Shown: one piece after another, positions 50,921-62,760 of the stretch
Position numbering within the stretch: the first letter of the stretch is position 1
Layout: every line of letters begins with the position of its first letter
Assembly: GCA_026874595.1 (NCBI GenBank)
Contig: CM049312.1
Span: forward strand, 79,581,429-79,645,428
Origin: Sipunculus nudus
Lineage: Eukaryota; Annelida; Sipuncula; Golfingiida; Sipunculidae
DNA length: 64,000 bases
Reading direction: 5' to 3'
Notes under the pieces: generated by a model
Told to the model about the DNA's origin: nothing
The model's database searches: none
What the model saw: the letters and a program-made list of their open reading frames with translations, nothing else
Made by a program: the position numbers and the translations under genes

Positions 50921-51681
50921 CTGAAATAAATGAATTGACACTTTAATTACCTACTTCAATAAAAGCAAACTGTACTGTTGAATAACTTCAGACCCCAAAT
51001 TGTGTGTGCTAAAATGGAGTATTTTTCGTAAATAAAAAGACATATTTATTATAAGAATAATTTCTGCCTGATCTTGGAACATTAGCAAATTGTTAATATA
51101 ATATCATCTATTGTTCAGCCGCCAGTGGTCTTAATTTTTTTTGGATATTTATTGCCCATATGTTGGATGTAAAATTATCGAAATTGACCCGCTGTCAGCC
51201 TTGGGAATTTAACTAATTAGCATAAAACAAACTGATCGCAAAATTAATACTTATATAGCAAAAATACCACAATTACCTCAATTTTTGACATTGAGGGTCA
51301 CCTTTCATTAGGATTCTTGGGTACTGTGATCAAAAGATTCATTTCTGGTATGGTTTTGGCCAAAGTCGCCACCAATTCCAAAATAGGTGTTCCGCCATTT
51401 GAGAAACATGTAAATCATGAAGATAAAGTAAGACCGGAATAAAAAAATTACCCATGGGCCAAAAGTGGACTTAATTAATTAAACAAAAGAGCGAAACGCA
51501 CATAAACAGCAGTTATCTATGATTTTGGATGTTTACCCTCGCGCCGCGGTCAAGACGAACGTTTGCAAATTAATCAGGTTTTTTTTACCAAAGGCTATAT
51601 TTAAGCTTTTAAAGAGGTTGGAACGCCATGGCAAAGGTAGAAAAACTTATACATCATATTTGATCTGAGTAAGACATCTAT

Positions 51682-51733
<52 letters not shown>

Positions 51734-53201
51734 CATTTGAAAAGCTAAGAGGAAATTGCCCTGCTAACTGGTGAAAATCAAATGTTTTATTATTTATTAT
51801 TTTTTATTTTTTTTTTATAAAATTAAATATTTAATAGCCGAACCAATATTATGCACTTTTATGGACTTCATCAAAGTAGCAGGGTCTCTCATGATGAAAT
51901 ATTTTCTAGAAGTATCATTATTTTAGCTATGTGACAATAAAATAACCATGGAAATGTATGTACACCTAGAATCTTAGAATCTATGTATTGGTTGTACCTA
52001 TATGTCAAATGTTAAGTTATTTATTCTACATTTGTTATTTTAGTTTATTGGCGGCCATTTTGTATTATGCTTATTAACTCAAATTTGCCAAAGCTGACAG
52101 CGGACGAACCTCAATAATTTTCACACCTGATATGTAGACAATCAAAATCGACCTAGAAAAAAAAACTGAAGACCCTGAAACAAGCTCAGCAGAAAAGTTG
52201 ACCTTTTGCTAACGAACTTATATTATAATTGTTGTTATATAATCCATGTCGATTCATAAGTCCCTTAAACCAAATCCCAAGTGCAAATTCTTAATGGGAA
52301 TGCGACGCTTATGATGAAAACACTATCAACAACATAAAATTTATACATGCGCTTACACAAATATAACACTGTAAATGTAAAGGAACTACATGTTCTTATG
52401 GTGCGTTAAAACCTATATAAGGCTCTAATGTAAACCTAGGTACTTACTTGAATGTAAGGAAACATATTTTGAGCGGTAATGGTATAGCAAGATCACCAGA
52501 ATTACCAATAAGATACACAGCACTACAGGGACTGTTATGATCGAAGCCCAAGAACACTTACAACACCCTAAAAGGAAACATACATAAAAATATTTTTATT
52601 AATCCAGAATTTTGTAAACGCAATACGCAATAGCAATTTAAATAAAATATTGCAGTCTTGCAAGGTATTTTTATTGTAATAGATTAAAAATTATTTATAA
52701 TGATAAGATTTGTGGTAAACAAATGTAAAATTGTTACAAAGGTAATACCATTATATTAATATCTGGGTAGATCTAGCCTTTTATGACAGAATTGTCTGTA
52801 TCTAAATTCATGCACATCTCTGTATGTGATGTATTGTGTCAATACAATACTCGTTCTGGGTAAGGTTTCCACTTTTTCCAGCTTGAGAAATGCCTCTAAT
52901 GTAAAAGTCAAATTAACCATCATGATTTCGCAGATATTCCAAAAATTCGAGAATAATCAAATAATAAAATTTCCAAGTGTCTGACCCTTACTTTAGGGAA
53001 TGGGGGTAAACATTCTACTCAATTTAATTTAGAAAGCTTTCTATATTTTGAAGTTTCTCATCTTAAGCGTAGTGTGTTGAGAATTGATTTTGCTGTCAAA
53101 ACAAAGTATACAAAAAGCCTACTTTTACAATGTTTACAAATAATTCAAGCGACATCATATATTTGTTATATATATATTTATATATTGTATCAATCTATCC
53201 A

Positions 53202-53251
<50 letters not shown>

Positions 53252-56200
53252 ATTTGCAGATCAGGTAAATTCTACTCTATGTAATCATAAAGGTAGCAGG
53301 CGTCAGATACTAGGAATTGCAACAGATAGGGATTTGTAGCAATACTGACAATTACGATAAAAGCAGGATTTTAAACTAATAGTAATAGCTATATTATATG
53401 CGAAATACGACAAATCCCCAGATTATGGGATAAAACAATGAGTTTGAGAACTAAATGTGAACTCAGTATATACAGTAAATGGTTTTAGGTTAAGGAAACA
53501 AAAGCTGTCCTACCTGCATGGGTAGATGTAGTCATTTCTGGTTCTGAAAAAAAATCAATTAGAAATTAGTTCACCACACTCAAATACAAACATACTACCT
53601 ACCTGTTAATCTATCTATCTCTATGTAGGTCATGCTGGTTATATAGATTATAAGTTAAATTATACGTGACAATTAAGATTTTTCCCATTTCCTGGAATTA
53701 TATCTTACCTGTGAAATCATATTCTCCTTCGCCATTGTGTGAATGCTCTGTCGTGTAAAGAGTCGTCTCCGCTTTCACTAAAAGTAAACATTAACATATA
53801 AGTTTCGGTTACCAAATGTAGCGTAACAGGAAAACGTGCATGGAAAATAAGTATTTAATACCTGTTTGGCAGGCGTAGGGATATGTTTGGTCACAGCTCG
53901 ATGAACACAAATAGTACCCTTTATAAAAACTTTGAAGCACCGCACATTTCTTCCCCGGGACAGATTCCGGCTGGTCATCGTGCCACAAAGAGCGATAAAG
54001 TATGAGTTTTCCTGAAAATCGAACATTTGAGACATTTATGTTATTTCAAGATAACTATAGGAACAGTAGTAGATATAACATCGGGCTTTAAAAACGCGGA
54101 AAAGCATATTTTTTAAGAAGGACAGGTTCATACCAGGAGGATTTGAATATAAACATTCCTCCGTAACTCACTTGTTCCTCTTTTGTCAATGAACCAGTCG
54201 CTGTGTCTCACACCAAGCCAAAAGCTGTCACATGAACGGATACCGAGTGTGCTTATAACCTGCCGGATTTGATGTGCTGAATCTGTATTTTCGACAAACT
54301 CTAAGTATCCGTTCATGTTCCGACACAGATTCCTTGCACCAAACCAGTTCCCCGCATCACATCCGATTATATAACAGCCTCCATTTTCTTTCAGACAGCT
54401 GTAAGACGTCACGGATATCGGACATAGGTTGCACTCTGAAAATTAACGAGGTAATGAAAAAATAAATTATGTTACAGATATAGTGCGGAATAACAGTTTC
54501 AGGGTTAATATTTAAAGAGAGTATCAAGCAACAATATACATCGAGAAGTAAGTAACGTTGTTATAGTCGCCCTTCTTGAATAGAATAAATTAAGAAATAT
54601 AGTTGATTATATATATACATGTATATATATTTAATTAATTATATAACTGTGATAGTTTATTATCGATGTGTAGGTTAAGATAGACTAGCTAGACTAGATA
54701 AGCTAGACTTATTAATTGTTATTGCTTATTTGTAGCCAACATATTTGTCACGGTCTCACTAATATGTCGTTTCAAGGCATCTTCTAAAGGTGTGCAGATG
54801 TTGAGTCATCCGACCCGTGATACTATGTAAGATTGGAACGCATTTATTTGCAGACAAAAAGAACTGATAATTGGATACATGATTCTATAACCTTTTAAAT
54901 TAAGGGTATTAACAGGTATATATTCATGTCATTCAACTTACTTGAGCGACAAACATATCCTTTGCCTTTGGACTCGCAGTTATCCACCTCTAGGTTTCCT
55001 GTTCGCCTGTCAATTACCGCGCATTCCGTAAGCTGACCATTGCTCCTCCAATTATAACTCTTAAAGTGCGCTATGTAACAGAAAATTAAATGAAAACTCT
55101 TGTGAAGTAACCAACTCATATGAAAGGCCGGCAGGCATGAAGGTAGTAATCACTCATGGTAATGTTGTTTTGATCCTTCTTGTGAGTTTCAATTCCAGAT
55201 TCAAATCTTTCTCATATAAATTAAGATATTTTTTGTTCCGTCTGATGGGAGCAAGTAGGAAACTCTGGAGATGAAGTCTTCATGCATATGATCCAGATCA
55301 CGGGTGGGTTGTACGAAATGATCTCGGATGACGCCCAAGCATTACTCACGCTACCACCTATCAAACTGTCTTGACATTCATGAAACTTCAGATTGACCGA
55401 TCATATATGGAATGTCTTGGGAAAGTCATGCCAGATTGTATTCACTCCATGTCACCCATTTGTAGTTTATCAACTCATTTGTATTTACAATTAAAAGCCA
55501 CAAATGAGACAGCTGACACTGGCCAAGTTGACGGTGAACCTTCTATTATCCACATATCACTTCCTGGAGTCAAATTTCTATGCTGCTTGGCACCTTTGCA
55601 TACGTACAGTTTTCTGTTTCGTTTACATTTTCCCAGTTCCCGAGGTCTTCTTTGATCACCGGCATCCACATGTCTGTCAGGTTGTTTTCTCTCATCAAAG
55701 ACACGGACTTTTCGTACAATATATCTATATCCTCAATCAAGGAATGATTGTGCATTATGTCACAAAATGTTTTAGCGGTGGTGTAATTGTGCTGATGAAT
55801 AATGCCATTCTTGGACCGAGCAAGAATGAGTTCACCCACAAGTTTCTGTTTCGTTAACATTTATCCAGTGTAGAAATGTCATGGGGAAAGTATTTTTGGA
55901 TTATATTGACACCAGTTCATCCATTTGTAGTTTTGATAAACTCATTTGTATTTACAATTCAAAGTCACATATAAGACAGGTGACACTGGACAAGTTGACA
56001 GTTCACCTTCTATGCTCCATGGAGTCACTACTTCGAATTTCTATGCTCCTTGGCACATTTGCATACGTACAGTTTTCTGTTTCGTTTACATTTTCCCAGT
56101 TCCCGAGGTCTTCTTTGATCACCGGCATCCACATGTCTGTCAGGTTGTTTTCTCTCATCAAAGACACGGACTTTTCGTACAATATATCTATATCCTCAAT

Positions 56201-56829
56201 CAAGGAATGATTGTGCATTATGTCACAAAATGTTTTAGCGGTGGTGTAATTGTGCTGATGAATAATGCCATTCTTGGACCGAGCAAGAATGAGTTCACTT
56301 TCAAAAGCATCCGCTGTTTAAGAGAAATAAAAACTATAAAATAAAAAAAATGAAATTAATTAGTTATTGCTATGAAAATAACATCTCCTATGATCAATTT
56401 CTACTAGTTGCACTAGCCCAGGTTTCCCCCGAATTTCATTTATCAAAAGCTCTATATATTAAAACATGGTTATCAATATGCCAACCAATAATACAAAAGA
56501 AATATTATAAATATCATATATCTTGCTACAGAATGCATTCTTGAAAAGAAAATTATCATCGCCCATGAACCAATCACGCACAATGTTTATGATCAAACAT
56601 TTGTTTCTTTCAGACACGTCTGATTTTTTTTACATCATCTGGCTATAATCTCTTAAATCTAATTTTATGTCACAAAAATACACAAAAATACATACAATAA
56701 ATTATGAGTAAAATAAATTTTGCAACAAAAAGTCTCACCTGCAAAATTAATTGAAGAAAGGCATATGAGTATGAACAGAATAGTCAGCGGAGACATAAAG
56801 TAGAACATGTTATGACACTTTAGTGTCAT
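50709..56829 (-). CDS. Two-CTLD type I membrane receptor with ITAM-like tail, 10 coding exons
   Basis: Minus-strand gene assembled from GT-AG exons: 56829-56739, 56313-56071, 55070-54942, 54435-54172, 54011-53862, 53777-53709, 53543-53514, 52567-52448, 50920-50892, 50732-50709. Every junction is phase 1 except the last (phase 0). The joined frame is 1,149 nt, 382 aa plus TAA. Order: signal peptide 1-30, C-type lectin domain 1 about 31-154, domain 2 about 155-292, stalk 293-325, TM about 335-354, tail to 382. The tail has Y360-V-S-L and Y376-E-A-V separated by 12 residues, close to the ITAM spacing, and SKYVSL also fits ITIM. It would act as a surface lectin-type recognition receptor with tyrosine signalling. 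The start could instead be ATG 56808. The weakest junction is the exon 2 donor (ACT|GTACGT). Confidence 0.8.
51683..51732. repeat. TA microsatellite in an intron of the lectin receptor
   Basis: Pure AT dinucleotide run between exons 8 and 9. Confidence 0.95.
52448..52567 (-). CDS. Lectin receptor exon 8: transmembrane segment
   Basis: Acceptor TTTCCTTTTAG|GGTG, donor TCAA|GTAAGT. Encodes a short Cys-rich lead (CCKCSW), a hydrophobic helix (IITVPVVLCILLVILVILLY) and the basic start of the tail with SKYVSL. The helix has no charged residue, so pairing with a DAP12-like adaptor through a TM charge is not indicated. Confidence 0.8.
53202..53248. repeat. TA microsatellite in an intron
   Basis: TA run preceded by interrupted TATATATTTATATATTG. 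Confidence 0.95.
53514..53777 (-). CDS. Lectin receptor exons 6-7: stalk
   Basis: Exon 6 (53777-53709) encodes VKAETTLYTTEHSHNGEGE...; exon 7 (53543-53514) encodes EPEMTTSTHA. Both are phase 1 in and out, so either can be skipped without a frameshift. Thr/Ser-containing, consistent with an O-glycosylated spacer between lectin domain 2 and the membrane. Confidence 0.7.
53862..54435 (-). CDS. Lectin receptor exons 4-5: C-type lectin domain 2
   Basis: Exon 4 (54435-54172) encodes the first half: GGCYIIG, NWFGARNLCRNMNGYLEFV, then SFWLGV at the WIGL position. Exon 5 (54011-53862) encodes the second half: LWHDDQPE, KKCAVL and YPYACQT, with the pairing cysteines. QPE stands where EPN or QPD would bind sugar through calcium and is not canonical, so calcium-dependent sugar binding is uncertain. 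Extra cysteines at the domain start (CNLC) suggest a long-form domain. Strong splice sites (TTTTCAG; GTGAGT; ACAG|GTATTA). Confidence 0.88.
54942..56313 (-). CDS. Lectin receptor exons 2-3: C-type lectin domain 1
   Basis: Exon 2 (56313-56071) encodes the helical half (TTAKTFCDIMHNHSLIEDI, LTDMWMPVI at the WIGL position). Exon 3 (55070-54942) encodes the other half (NWRSNGQLTECAVIDRR, DNCESKGKGYVC). Using the donor ACT|GTACGT leaves exactly the four conserved CTLD cysteines: FC, EC, NC and VC. This supports that donor although it is not a strong consensus. No EPN/QPD or WND motif, so calcium-dependent sugar binding is unlikely. A second copy of exon 2 lies in the intron. Confidence 0.75.
55405..55868 (-). 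repeat. Intronic tandem copy of the exon 2 region
   Basis: The ~430-465 bp unit 55405-55835 repeats 55870-56298. Over 55595-55835 and 56058-56298 all 241 bases are identical, covering most of exon 2 and its donor. The adjoining intronic part (55405-55594 against 55870-56057) has many mismatches and indels. The copy lacks the CTTAAACAG acceptor of exon 2; the nearest AG (AACGAAACAG) gives the wrong phase, so the copy looks unspliceable as it stands, unless used from another start. Confidence 0.85.
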
Positions 56830-56879
56830 CCTGATTGAACCACTTCAACCGCGCGTCTTGAAAATTTTCCAGTTCATCC
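56739..56879 (-). CDS. Lectin receptor exon 1: 5' UTR end and signal peptide
   Basis: TTTCTTTCAG|GGATGAACTGG at 56880 looks like an acceptor, so a non-coding exon probably lies further upstream. A short upstream ORF (ATG 56877) ends before the main start. ATG 56829 and the in-frame ATG 56808 both have A at -3. The signal is MSPLTILFILICLSSINFA. Donor GCAG|GTGAGA. Confidence 0.75.
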
Positions 56880-58063
56880 CTGAAAGAAAGAGTTTATTTT
56901 ATTAATATAATTATTAACTGCCAGTTGGCAGGATTTAAGCCATTTTGTTTCGCCTTATTGAGTTTTATATGTCTAAGAAGAGAAGAAAATGCATAAGATA
57001 CAAAATGTATGTTCCCAATATTGTTCAAACCTGTCGAGCTTTGTGAACTGGAACATGACAACCCTTCATCCAAATTGCAGCACATAATACTTGGTAGGTA
57101 TATAAGTAACACCGACACATTTCGCTCGACATTGAAAGACACTATCGTTGGGTTTAATGACAAAGAGACCAAATGACCCATGGGTCATGAGGCTTAGCTG
57201 ACTAGCATGACATTTTAGCCTTACATTAATAAGAATGTTATCATCTAAATGCCAAATTAAAATTAACTTTACATGAGATCTTGGCCTTCGACCTTCTGGC
57301 ACAAATGTCGACAGGGATCATACTTAAGTGATGGGTTCCACATGTATTGTAATACTGATTCCAATCAAAGTGACCAGTATTCAAACGCCTCTGAGACTTG
57401 GTTTAAACATTTTTACTGTTAAATTTGAGGAGAAAATATAAGTCATCGCATTGACAAGAAATCCTAAAGATGATGTCCTATAATTCGGCCGATTTTTGAC
57501 TATGTAGATTAATCTCACCAGTTTTAATATTAACAAAGAGCATTGTAGAAACGTGCTAAGATTTCTAGGGCAATATCTCCAGTGCTTCATTATTTAGAGG
57601 TCACAATTATTCTAGAATTCTGCAGACATGAACTTGAAGATCTCTGTCGAACTCTCATGTTCCAATTTCCTCAGAAAATATGCCGGATAAAACTGGCGTG
57701 TCAAATATGACGGGGAAATCTTTAGGACTTCAAAAGTTATAGGGGTCACAAGGTCAACAATATTCGAACTCTTCATGGACGTTGGTAGAAAAAGCCACGT
57801 CGAATTTCAGGGGAAATATTCATTGCTTTGTACACTGGGACCTTATTAATCAGGCAAATATGACACCCAATCAGAGTATTAGGGTATTCTGTTCACTGGC
57901 GTTCTTTAACTAGGGTACTGTGAGTCTCTCTGCTCAGCTGATTTTTCTATATGGAGATTTCTATGAGCTTTGTAAAATGTTGCCTTTCCCCTTGACTGTT
58001 TATGCAAAACATCGACAGGGTTCTTCTCTACTGGTAGGTGAAAGATGCAAGATTTGGGATCAG
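56880..58063. other. Upstream of the lectin receptor, no gene seen
   Basis: Contains a diverged repeat beginning with the palindrome TGACCCATGGGTCA (57176-57189), which recurs at 58266 and, diverged, at 60433 and 62092. A promoter for the lectin gene should lie here but I cannot place it. Confidence 0.4.
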
Positions 58064-58246
58064 ATGTGTACCACTCACAAACGAATGTGCCTTTTTGAGG
58101 GGTGACTCGGTGTTATGGCCCAGCAATGGGGATAATTACACACCCAGGACCCGCAGGTTGGGTAGACACCGGGCCTGGGTGACACCAGGATATAAAAATA
58201 ACATGATAGGAAGCGAGTGCTACCGCCCTGCCACGTTTGCCTAAAC
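58064..58246 (+). mobile_element. Truncated SINE body
   Basis: Same body as the SINE at 38846-39155, in plus orientation here: CACTCACAAACGAATGTGCC, ACTCGGTGTTATGG, ATGGGGATAATTA, GACCCGCAGGT, ending GTGCTACCGCCCTG. The tRNA-like head is absent. Confidence 0.5.
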
Positions 58247-58439
58247 CGAAATAAAAACTAAAACTAGTGACCCATGGGTCATGACGCTCAGCTGACAAAA
58301 GAAATGTTATCATCTGAATACCAAATTTTGTAGATGGTATGTAGTAATTTAACTATAGCTATTAGACTTCCTCAAACCCAACAAGAAAAACAAAAGTTTC
58401 ATGACAATATGTCCGGCCATTTCAATGGAATCTAGCTTT

Positions 58440-59010
58440 ATTATATGCAGTCAGCTGAGCAGAAAATGACCATGTATATTTAGTAAGGACATCCCTGGAT
58501 GTCAGTAGAGAATTTTCTAGGTCCAACAGTAAAGTTTTGTACCCTGCCTGGGTGCTTGAAATGTTTTGGCCAGTAATATAGGTCATTACGCCCTTATTTC
58601 AGGTTTCCATGGAGCTTGCCCAAAACTTCCCTGTATATTACATTGGATCATTCTAGGGTAAGCAGATACATTTTGTGCCCATCTGATTTTCAGGGTGCCA
58701 AAAATCATGTTAATGGCCCACAGTTTACAAAATACAGGTCACCATGACCAAATTTCAGGTTTCCATGCAGATTTTTCCCAGGACCTGCCTGAATTCATAT
58801 TAGAAGATTCTAGGCCCACTAGATACAATTTGTGCCCCTTCTGACTGACTGGGTGCTCACCATCATGTTTTCAGCCGATAGTTCATATATAGTTCGCAAA
58901 ATATAGGTCCCATAATATAACTGCAGGTTTCCAAGGAGATCGGCCAAGGAACGCTTTGGAAGTACAGTTTCAACGTCTCTGTATCCTGATTTGTATCCTG
59001 TTAATCCAGA
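58440..59010. repeat. Tandem copies of the ~150-bp repeat
   Basis: About three to four monomers with TTCTAGGTCCAACAG, GGGTGCTTGAAATG, ATAGGTCATTACGCCC, and at 58736 GGTCACCATGACC (perfect 13-bp palindrome core). Same family as 44.1-45.1 kb. Confidence 0.7.
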
Positions 59011-60876
59011 CGATAGAAGAAACAAGCTGGTGGGTCCAATTTGAAGAAATAAATATGCACTACTTTAAACGTTAAAAATGCTACAAATAAAAGGCTACAT
59101 TGAACATGGTGGAAACAATGTGTCAAATCCAAGGGAAATTATGCAATACTTCTAAAGGTATCATGTTCACAAGAAATCCAAAAGATGATGTACGTATGTT
59201 ACAATTCGACATATTTAACCTTAAATTTAATGGCAAAGGTCACCATGTATAGAGACATAAGGAAACAAACCTGCTGTAGGACACTGTATGAAACCACATC
59301 TGCGAAACTGATATGAATGCTGTCATTTTTCGGTCACCATAATAGAAATGATATTAGAGAGAGAAAAAAAAAACAGCTGATGGAGCTCTCCATGATCAAT
59401 AAGCTTAGCAAATAGCATGGTATTTCAAGCATTAAAGGGGCCTAATCACCTATAAAGCACATTCAATTAACATGAAAAGTAGCGTATTCTCTTTTATGAA
59501 AATTGGTTACTCCCAAAATATTGTCTTGAAACCATTAGCTTACCCCTGTACACGAGGGTTAAAAACTGTAGACTTGGCGCGATCACAGGCATCAAAATAA
59601 ACACAGCGTGTGGGACTCCATGCAGCGGCCGGGCCACAACACTTTTTAAACAGGAGATGCCCTGACTGACATGGCCCGAAAATGTAACACATGTTCCACT
59701 GACTGAAACTACGCGTGTTGCGTTTGCTTAGGGACTCGATACACGATCTCACACTGTGCTAAACGTCTCATTTCAGTTGAGACCCCTAGAAAAATCGTAC
59801 ATATCTTTCGCGACAGGTTTTACAATAAATTTACATTCGGCCCATGAACTGAAATGTCCATCCAGCAGAGATATATCAGAGGAAAAGGAGGTCTATGTGA
59901 GGACTAGTTTGGACTGGTGTTTGTTTGGGATCTGTCGCGCTTGCGCAAAGTAAGACCTCCTGTAACGCGACCTTATTTGGCAAACAGTTTCGTGGGCTGT
60001 GTTTAATAACACGCAGAACCATAACAAAGTTTTAAACAGCCGTAATCAAGGTACTGAGACTGTCCGCTGGAAAGGTTTTGCTGGAAAACCTTTGTATGAA
60101 GCAAAACCGAACTGATAGTGTTAAAGAATAGGCATACTATTGTGTATCAACTGTTTAATTGGTATGGAGTGCACAAACGAGATCCATAGCCCAGAGGATA
60201 GGGTCAGCAGTTACCTAATTCAGCTATCCAAGAAGAATAAATATGATATTTTAAATCAAATTAAGTTTTATTCAGAACAATGGCCTATCATCCGACAAAG
60301 GATGAAGATAATAACACAGATATATACTGACTATTGTTGGTTTTAAAACACCAAGAGTGTTTCCGGATTGAACATTAAGCTACCTCATACACTTTGTATC
60401 TAGACTCAGGGCTAATAAAACTAATCTACACGTGACCCATGGGTAATGAAGCTCAGCTGCAAAGCATGACCTGCGACATTATGGGCTGAGATTCACAACA
60501 TCCAGTCAAATTTTTTAAGAACATTTTGCCAATTTTGTTAAAACTTTTTACGATGACAGAAATATATATCACTTATGTTGGTTAAAAAACACAGTGACTT
60601 GATGGTCTGAAGCAAAATGTATGGTTGTTGGTCTAATAGGAAATAATCCCATAGCTTGCTTGATACCCGTCAGTCTCAAAAGGAACAGACCGGGATGAAC
60701 AGTGTAGCTTGAAATATGTTCACAAGCATTTTGAACATTTTTGTACCGTGACCTTGACCTCTGACGTTTTGAACTCAACATCAATAGGGTTCTTCCCCTA
60801 TAAGTAGATAAGCCATATATGTAAGATGGAAGGTATAGGTTGAAAATTTTGCCTTAAAATTACTCCACGCAGGAAG
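59011..60876. other. Intergenic, nothing firm
   Basis: A GC-richer stretch at 59530-59960 has short open frames on both strands with no recognisable domain; it may be part of an old transposon. The rest is AT-rich. Confidence 0.4.
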
Positions 60877-61525
60877 GGTGGGCACTAGTTTAGCGGTTTA
60901 CTTGTGTGAATTAGCGTCTAGACTGGTACCCAACCATATATTTTAGGTGGCGCCACCGCGTGTCTGTTTATGAGACTTAAAAGTAATGTAAACAAACATT
61001 GTCGCGTGTTCCGGAATCCAGGGATGACAAAGGTTGTTTATTGCCAAATTTGTAGTTTTACCAATACGTCATTTAAGAATCAAAATTATGCAAAAGTATA
61101 TTCAATAATCAAGTTTGATAAAAAAATTATATATATTTTATACTTAGGGCTTCAGGCCTACGTACTTAAGTTCACAGCCAATGGTTTGTTTATAATACTT
61201 TATTATAGGACCGGAGTTGAAAGCAAAGAATGGTCGTACCCAAGTGAGACCGGGATGAAACGCCGCATGAAACAGAAAAGGAAAACGTATTGATAATTTT
61301 GTCTAAAAGTTACAATATAACCATTTTATGTGGCAGCAAACTGAAAAGTATGTAAAGTTGAGCCACAACACGTGGAGCGGTTAAGAGAGGTCCGCTTGGC
61401 GTATGTTCGCATGAGCTTATCTCCGGAAATACATTGGAACCGGCTTTTTCTACCTCCTTGAATGGAGATAAAAAAGAGTCGGTACCAGTCTAGACACAAG
61501 TAAGCCGCTAAACTAGTGTCCACCC
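60877..61525. mobile_element. TIR element with 8-bp target-site duplication (hAT or Merlin type), non-autonomous
   Basis: Flanked by GCAGGAAG at 60869-60876 and 61526-61533. The ends are inverted repeats of about 42 bp: GGTGGGCACTAGTTTAGCGG at left against GGGTGGACACTAGTTTAGCGG from the right, both continuing TTACTTGTGT and TCTAGACTGGTACC. The left arm has a ~10-bp insertion. The interior carries the palindrome GGTGGCGCCACC and a 107-codon frame (60970-61293) that I do not recognise. An 8-bp duplication fits hAT or Merlin; a terminal GG would fit Merlin better. Confidence 0.8.
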
Positions 61526-61533
61526 GCAGGAAG

Positions 61534-62760
61534 TGGGCGTTGTGGACTTGACCTTTGACCTCAAAATCAACAGGTCTTTTTCCCTGATGACAGAGAAACG
61601 AAATGTCAATGCTTGAAGGTTTGGAATGAAAAGTCTAGCTTACAATGTGTCCCAACCATTATAAAGAAGTGGATCCTGTGACCTTGACCTTTGACCTTGT
61701 AACCTCCAAATAATTATGATTCTTTCCCTGTTGGTAGGGGAGCGATATAGGGTACTGCATAGGGTTCATGATCCTAGCCCACTCACACGATGTGTGCCCT
61801 GCTAACAAACGGACGACGGTCAAAGACCCACCGCTATAGCACAGCATGACTAAAAGTCAGCTGAGCTAAAAATAAATTCTTAGTAAAAATGTGTACAATA
61901 TGTTACGCAAATTAATTTCCTTCATGGAATGACCGAACACCACCATATCTGCACCAACTGCATGGCCAAGAGATACACTAAATTTGCCCCTTCACTTCCA
62001 CAAATGACCTGTATGTGCAAGGTTTTTACCTTTTTCAAATATGGGCAAACCCCTATGATGCAAGTCCCGTTAATAAAACAAGTGACCCGTTGGTCATGAC
62101 GCTCAGCCGACTGACATATTGATAATATGTCCTCGCACAGACAACTAATTGAGATAATGTAGGTGGCATCATTGTCCATGCATATTAGCTTAAGTTCATC
62201 AAGACCCATAAGCACAACAAATTTGGTAAAAATCCAACCAGCCTTTCATGAGGAATCTGGCAATTTGTGTGTTTCTTGCATTATTTCTGGGGTGCTCAAA
62301 CATACCCAAACACTCTGAGAATACAGGTCACTGTGACCCAATTTCAGGTTTCTTGGGAGAACTTATGAGGAACTCTCAGGATGTCAAGTTAGAAGATTCT
62401 GGGCCCAAAGGTAATGATTTGTGCCCTGCTTTGGTATCAAATTTTTAATTATGCTTAGGGTGCTTATAAGTCCAATAGCTCAGAGAGTATGGGTAACAGA
62501 GGATATTTTCACAGACCTCCCTGGATCTCAAGTTTCAAGATTCTAGGACCAATGGTTACAATTTGTGCCCTGTTAATAGATGACGGCATCTTTGAAGGTC
62601 TAAAATATAGAGAAAAAATTGTTAAAATTAAAAAAAAATAAAGGTGATGCCACCAGTCCGCAAGAACTAATGAAACACTCCATGATGAATATGCGTGCAA
62701 AGGATCAGGGTGATCAATGGATTAGAAACTTTACTGTAACAAAGAGTTCTTTAATGGGTA
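61534..62760. repeat. Repeat-derived DNA with DR1-like motifs and ~150-bp monomers
   Basis: TGACCTTTGACCT occurs at 61549-61561 and 61685-61697. Each is a perfect direct repeat of AGGTCA with one-base spacing on the minus strand. From 62270 to 62640 there are two to three monomers of the ~150-bp family, including GGTCACTGTGACC at 62326. No gene. Confidence 0.6.

Noticed and set aside
55570-55860. Second independent lectin gene starting at the intronic exon copy
   Set aside because: No signal peptide, the frame runs past the donor to a stop, and no acceptor in the right phase; treated as a duplicated exon.
59756-59953. 65-codon ORF in a GC-richer stretch
   Set aside because: No domain, no splice support, and comparable frames on the opposite strand; more likely old repeat DNA.
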